Shown here: piece after piece, positions 60,575 through 64,000 of the stretch
How the letters are laid out: every line of letters begins with the position of its first letter
Position numbering within the stretch: position 1 is the first letter of the stretch
Source: Desulfuribacillus stibiiarsenatis
GTDB taxonomy: Bacteria; Bacillota; Bacilli; Desulfuribacillales; Desulfuribacillaceae
Length of the DNA: 64,000 nucleotides
NCBI RefSeq assembly: GCF_001742305.1
Contig: NZ_MJAT01000001.1
Coordinates: forward strand, 336,703-400,702
Reading direction: 5' to 3'
Notes under the pieces: model-generated
Seen by the model: the letters and a program-made list of their open reading frames with translations, nothing else
The model's database searches: none
What the model was told of the DNA's origin: nothing
Position numbers and translations under genes: made by a program

Positions 60575-61702
60575 ATGGGCATTTATAGAATTAAGCATCT
60601 ATTTTTATGCTGTTTCGTAATCCTAATAATTGTAATTGCGGGTTGCGGTTTACAAGCGGACAAGGTTCCACCAGTGGATCAACCAAATGAGGACGAAATC
60701 CCAGAAAACACGCTAGTAGCAATAAAAGCTAATAAAGCCCCTACGATTGATGGTGTAAGTGAAAACGTTTGGGATCAAGCACCTGAATTTCAGGTTTCAT
60801 TATCTGGCGGGGCTATGCTACAAGGGGGAACAGGTGGTAAATTTGATGATGGCAATACAGAAGTAGGAATAAAGGCGTTATACGATAATCAAAATATTTA
60901 TATGCAATTTGTGTGGGAAGACTCAACAGAATCTTTAGCAAGAGGACCTTGGATCAAAGAGAATGGTAAGTTAGTTTTAAAGCCGTATAATGAATATTAC
61001 GAAGATAAATTCGCAGTGTTATGGAATATCAACGACTCAGTCGCAGGGTTTAACGAGCAGGGGTGTGGGGTGACTTGTCATACCACAGAATTCAAAGCAG
61101 AGAATGGTTCGCCAATTATCAAACATTACACGAATGCAGAAAATGAGATTCTTGACATGTGGCATTGGAAATCTGTTCGTCAGAATACTGTATTTGGACC
61201 TGACAAACCTGGCTTGATGCATGATCAGCAAATGGTTAACACAAGATTTAATCCTGAAGATCCAGCAACAAAAGGCGCTGGTCGAAAAGCCGACCCTGGG
61301 GAAAAGGAATATAAAGTTAACGCAACAGAAGATAAATCTCAACCTTTATATGTATTTGATGGTGAAGTGAAAAATGGTAATCCTTATGTTATTGTAGAAG
61401 GTATCGATAACAGAAAAGAATACACTTCCGCATATTTGGCTCAAATGAAGGAAGGCGATTTTATTCCTGGAGCAATTTCTTTCCAAATTACTGGTGATCC
61501 TGCGGATATTGCAGCAAAAGCAAAATGGGAAAATGGAGTATGGACAATGGAGATTCAACGTAAATTAGTAACAAATTCAGACAAAGATATTGCTTTTAAT
61601 GACTTAAATAAAGAGTACTTCTTTTCAGTTGCTGCCTTCGATAATAGTCAAATAGGACATGCATTTCAAGCTGGAGTACAGAAGCTAATTTTTAGACAAT
61701 AA
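60575..61702 (+). CDS. Ethylbenzene-dehydrogenase-type heme-binding lipoprotein
   Basis: A 375-residue exported lipoprotein: signal IKHLFLCCFVILIIVIAGC with lipobox IAGC, then a domain like the heme-b gamma subunit of DMSO-reductase-family enzymes (NKAPTIDGVSENVWDQAPEF, GIKALYDNQNIYMQFVWEDST, DKFAVLWNI). A CGVTCH motif (Cys-x3-Cys-His) could bind a covalent heme, and MWHWKS is typical for the family. AGGAGGG-like TGGAGGG precedes the ATG. No molybdoenzyme is adjacent, so its electron partner is unknown. Confidence 0.85.
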   Translation: MGIYRIKHLFLCCFVILIIVIAGCGLQADKVPPVDQPNEDEIPENTLVAIKANKAPTIDGVSENVWDQAPEFQVSLSGGAMLQGGTGGKFDDGNTEVGIKALYDNQNIYMQFVWEDSTESLARGPWIKENGKLVLKPYNEYYEDKFAVLWNINDSVAGFNEQGCGVTCHTTEFKAENGSPIIKHYTNAENEILDMWHWKSVRQNTVFGPDKPGLMHDQQMVNTRFNPEDPATKGAGRKADPGEKEYKVNATEDKSQPLYVFDGEVKNGNPYVIVEGIDNRKEYTSAYLAQMKEGDFIPGAISFQITGDPADIAAKAKWENGVWTMEIQRKLVTNSDKDIAFNDLNKEYFFSVAAFDNSQIGHAFQAGVQKLIFRQ

Positions 61703-61734
61703 TGTCTTATAGAAGCTAGGATATTGAATATAGG

Positions 61735-61768
61735 AACCTGAGCCTGTTTTATAAAGGCTCAGGTTTTT
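61735..61768 (+). terminator. Terminator after the heme lipoprotein gene
   Basis: Stem AACCTGAGCCT / AGGCTCAGGTT and T tail. Confidence 0.92.
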
Positions 61769-61786
61769 AATTAAGGAGGGAACAGT

Positions 61787-62200
61787 ATGTACTATCATGG
61801 GATTAAGGCGGAATATCTACATGTGCATTATCCGATTATTAACCCGATACGAACAGAACAACGGAAAAGCCCAACCCAGTTAAGGGACGGACTAAACCTT
61901 AAGAGACGCTTTGGCTTTGAACCTGTACATCTATTAGAATGCTCGGAAGATTACCCGCGCGGACACTGCTTGCGTTCCTGTAGTACATTTGGTGATACAA
62001 TCTTCGTATTTGATACGATAGAACTGCCAATCCTGATTTTAAGCTCCCATGAGCGTGGTGTATCGCATTTAGATTTGAGAAAAGCAAGATATTGCTATAT
62101 TACTTCTGTAGATGCAGCTCGCCATGTACGCGCGTGGCTGCCGAATTTGCCAATAAAGATTGACTTACTCCTAGAACGTAATACAATAGAGAAAACTTAG
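61787..62200 (+). CDS. Hypothetical protein
   Basis: A 137-residue basic protein behind AAGGAGGG. Sequence features: MYYHGIKAEYLHVHYPIINPIRTEQ, GLNLKRRFGFEPVHLLECSEDYPRGHCLRSC, ILILSSHERGVSHLDLRKARYCYITSVDAARHVRAWLPNLPIKIDLL. Several Cys and His residues are present but no metal motif I recognise. The stop codon lies inside the start of a repeat copy (GAAAACTTAG). Confidence 0.65.
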   Translation: MYYHGIKAEYLHVHYPIINPIRTEQRKSPTQLRDGLNLKRRFGFEPVHLLECSEDYPRGHCLRSCSTFGDTIFVFDTIELPILILSSHERGVSHLDLRKARYCYITSVDAARHVRAWLPNLPIKIDLLLERNTIEKT

Positions 62201-62242
62201 TTCAGATGAACTTTTGTTGCACCAATTTTGGCGGTAGGATAA
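62191..62242 (+). repeat. Structured Bacillales-type repeat, short copy
   Basis: Shares GAAAACTTAGTTCAGATG, GTTGCAC and TTGGCGG with the element at 49055-49179 but lacks its second hairpin. It overlaps the end of the preceding gene. Confidence 0.5.
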
Positions 62243-62275
62243 GGTAATATTTAATATGTACTAGGAGTGACATTC

Positions 62276-62881
62276 TTGAATTTGCGTACTTCCAGAGTAA
62301 TGCAATTATACTGGGCACTGATTGCCCCCTTAGTGAAACTTGACCACCAATCGATTCGGCACGAGCTTTCGAGCGAGGAATATCGGCTATTCTTATCGAT
62401 GTCGAAGATTGACCAGTACCATTCGTTTCGTGTATATCAGACAGTTCTTCGTTTACTAGATGGTTATGAGTCTAGTGATGAATGCAATCATCACAGAAAT
62501 ACGAATTTTGACACGAAGCATGTAAGTGCTTTGAAAAAAGCTGCACTGTTGCATGATATCGGACGCAAGGATGGAGATTTGCCCATTCTGCAAAAGGTAT
62601 GGGTCGTCGTGCAGGATTATCAGTTGAAAAAAAAACCTGCTTCGGAACAGCGAGCAATCAAACAGATGATTTTCGAAACCGAGCAGCCTCCTTATCGATT
62701 TACCTACTATTTTCATCCACAGAAGTCGAAGAAACGCTTAGAACAGATAACCGACGATGCTACCTTGTTATTCCTCGTAGAACAGCATCATACATCGATA
62801 GAACAGTTACACAGTGAAGGCTTTTCCGAGATAGATGTGTGTTTATTACAATTTTTACAGCGCGCAGATGAATTAAATTGA
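62276..62881 (+). CDS. HD-domain protein
   Basis: A 201-residue metal-dependent phosphohydrolase-like protein: KIDQYHSFRVYQTVLRLLDG with the first histidine, ALKKAALLHDIGRKDGDLPI with the HD pair, and FLVEQHHTSIEQL further on. The HD set looks complete. Short stand-alone HD proteins of this type may act on nucleotides; the substrate is unknown. TTG 62276 follows AGGAG. A terminator follows the stop immediately. Confidence 0.8.
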   Translation: MNLRTSRVMQLYWALIAPLVKLDHQSIRHELSSEEYRLFLSMSKIDQYHSFRVYQTVLRLLDGYESSDECNHHRNTNFDTKHVSALKKAALLHDIGRKDGDLPILQKVWVVVQDYQLKKKPASEQRAIKQMIFETEQPPYRFTYYFHPQKSKKRLEQITDDATLLFLVEQHHTSIEQLHSEGFSEIDVCLLQFLQRADELN

Positions 62882-62926
62882 CCCTTTTCCCCATAATAAC
62901 AATATGGATAGGAAAAGGGGTTTTTT
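62881..62926 (+). terminator. Terminator between the HD and TSUP genes
   Basis: Arms CCCTTTTCC and GGAAAAGGGG with a 20-base loop and six T; the T run lies just before the next ATG, whose ribosome site (AAAAGGGG) is the right arm. Confidence 0.7.
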
Positions 62927-62927
62927 C

Positions 62928-63278
62928 ATGAAACGGGGATTATCCGTAGTAATTGGCTTTATTACCGGAATCGTCAATGGATTACTTGGTGTGGGGGGAA
63001 CAATTTTAGTCCCTGCTATGATTTATTTTTTGGACACGGATCGGCGACATTCGCACGGCACAGCGCTGTTAATTATTTTCCCTACATCCCTAGTGAGTAC
63101 CTTTGTCTATTATCAGAATAATAATGTAGACATCAACCTCGCTTGGAAACTGGCTATTGGTGGCATCGTAGGGTCGTATATCGGCGCTAAGGCATTACGG
63201 AAGCTCAAGATGACATGGGTGAAACGTATTTTTGCAATCGTGATGATTGCTGCTGGGATTCGGATGGTGATGGGCTAA
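62928..63278 (+). CDS. Half-size TSUP (TauE/SafE) transporter, first half
   Basis: A 116-residue membrane protein: FITGIVNGLLGVGGTILVPAMIYFLDTDRRHSHGTALLIIFPTSLVSTFVYY, and AIGGIVGSYIGAKALRKL. This equals one repeat of the TauE/SafE family, whose usual members have two repeats in one chain (about 250 residues). It is coupled to the second half by a one-base overlap (TAATG), so the two chains probably form a heterodimeric exporter, possibly for sulfur compounds or anions. Confidence 0.88.
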   Translation: MKRGLSVVIGFITGIVNGLLGVGGTILVPAMIYFLDTDRRHSHGTALLIIFPTSLVSTFVYYQNNNVDINLAWKLAIGGIVGSYIGAKALRKLKMTWVKRIFAIVMIAAGIRMVMG

Positions 63279-63673
63279 TGGATACAATGATTGTTGTGAT
63301 TATCAGTATTGCAATGGGATTTCTATTAGGGCTTGGTGTTGGTGGTGGGAAATTACTCATACCAGCACTTGTATTGTTACTAGGTATCACTCAGCAAATC
63401 GCACAGGGTACCACTTTAGCGGTGTTTCTGCCAATCTCCCTGATTGCCATCATAACCCATATGCGTGAGAAGAATATGAGCTACACCCACGCTCTGTATC
63501 TGGTGATAGGTAGTGTCGTGGGCGCATACTTAGGAGCCAAGATTGCATCGAATATTGATACAGACCACCTAAGGAAGATCTATGGGGGATTCATGCTCAT
63601 CATTGGAGCATACGAAATGGTTAGTAAAGATCCTAAGACTCGCTTGCATTACAAAAAGCCGAAAGAAGCTTAG
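63278..63673 (+). CDS. Half-size TSUP (TauE/SafE) transporter, second half
   Basis: A 131-residue membrane protein: IAMGFLLGLGVGGGKLLIPALVLLLGITQQIAQGTTLAVFLPISLIAIITH, VIGSVVGAYLGAKIASNID. It carries the family's second repeat, with a polar tail KDPKTRLHYKKPKEA. Start ATG 63278 shares its A with the TAA of the preceding gene. Substrate not determinable. Confidence 0.88.
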   Translation: MDTMIVVIISIAMGFLLGLGVGGGKLLIPALVLLLGITQQIAQGTTLAVFLPISLIAIITHMREKNMSYTHALYLVIGSVVGAYLGAKIASNIDTDHLRKIYGGFMLIIGAYEMVSKDPKTRLHYKKPKEA

Positions 63674-63734
63674 AAATTTCATAATAATTCTAAGAATGTA
63701 AAGCACCCCGAATATCCCTGCTACATAGTATAAA

Positions 63735-63758
63735 ATTAGGCTTAGGCTTGAAGCCTAA
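63735..63758. other. Hairpin after the TSUP genes
   Basis: TTAGGCTT / AAGCCTAA with a short loop and no strong T tract. The surrounding gap holds a promoter-like TTGACA near 63791 before the regulator gene. Confidence 0.45.
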
Positions 63759-63858
63759 AATACAGGATTGTCGCACCCCTCATTTAATATTGACATATTA
63801 TATGATGACTGTATCCTTAGCTTCCTGGTACCTTGAGCCGTGCAGGAGGGGTAGCATT

Positions 63859-64000
63859 GTGAAAAACAGAAAAGACAGACCATTATTGACCAACCGTGAG
63901 CGTGAAGTTTTTGAACTACTAGTTCAAAGCAAAACCACAAAAGAAATTGCAGACTTACTATTCATTAGCGAAAAGACCGTTCGTAACCATATATCGAATG
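63859..64000 (+). CDS. GerE/LuxR-type regulator, 5' part
   Basis: The gene runs off the window. GTG 63859 follows GCAGGAGGGG. The first 47 residues form a LuxR-type helix-turn-helix: [38 protein letters not shown]. The HTH at the very N terminus, without a receiver domain, matches GerE, the small late mother-cell sporulation regulator. If so, the host is a spore former. The C-terminal part is not visible. Confidence 0.85.
   Translation, partial: MKNRKDRPLLTNREREVFELLVQSKTTKEIADLLFISEKTVRNHISN

Overview
The window is a low-GC Bacillota chromosome segment, most likely order Bacillales. Evidence: AGGAGG-type ribosome binding sites with frequent GTG/TTG starts, hairpin plus T-tract terminators, an S-box (SAM-I) riboswitch, and the B. 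subtilis-like neighbourhood DAHP synthase / motPS / acuCBA / acsA. A multiheme NapC-type cytochrome, a NapH-like Fe-S membrane protein, Bacillus-type SdhCAB and an ethylbenzene-dehydrogenase-type heme lipoprotein suggest an organism with anaerobic respiration. A genus such as Desulfuribacillus would fit, but that is inference. No rRNA, tRNA, transposase, phage module or CRISPR array was seen.

Layout. 0-11 kb is core metabolism: hisC (5'-truncated by the window), aroF with a fused chorismate mutase domain, several small proteins, a tetraheme cytochrome, an orphan trpB, the MotPS-type stator pair, and acetate activation (acsA) divergent from its acetylation control genes acuABC. In B. subtilis ccpA lies between aroA and motPS; here it is absent and the space holds the cytochrome and trpB.

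11-31 kb is accessory: a Fic toxin with a class I antitoxin, a small secreted two-cysteine peptide, a Vga-like ABC-F gene behind an attenuator-like leader, a run of small uncharacterised membrane proteins, two frameshifted genes (transglutaminase-like and YoaP-like), a polysaccharide deacetylase, and a 1022-residue membrane protein.

31-39 kb is the most unusual part. Single genes, all on the plus strand, are separated by long structured palindromic elements. Their ends resemble integron attC core sites (GCCTAAC or ATATAAC ... GTTAGGC or GTTATAT) and carry matching inner arms. This looks like a cassette array without an integrase (CALIN-like). Cargo includes a reverse transcriptase of the abortive-infection/DRT type, a zinc-finger protein, a ParE-like toxin-antitoxin pair, membrane proteins, a lipoprotein and gene fragments.

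39-46 kb continues as accessory DNA with many small enzymes and gene remnants, including a MarR/PPOX unit with two near-identical palindromic operators.

46-64 kb returns to core functions: an AGCS symporter, a DUF1858 protein, an S-box riboswitch ahead of a split methionine synthase (separate activation domain, then MetH without it) with metF, then uvrC, aspA, sdhCAB, the heme lipoprotein, an HD-domain protein, a pair of half-size TSUP transporters, and the start of a GerE/LuxR-type regulator cut by the window end.
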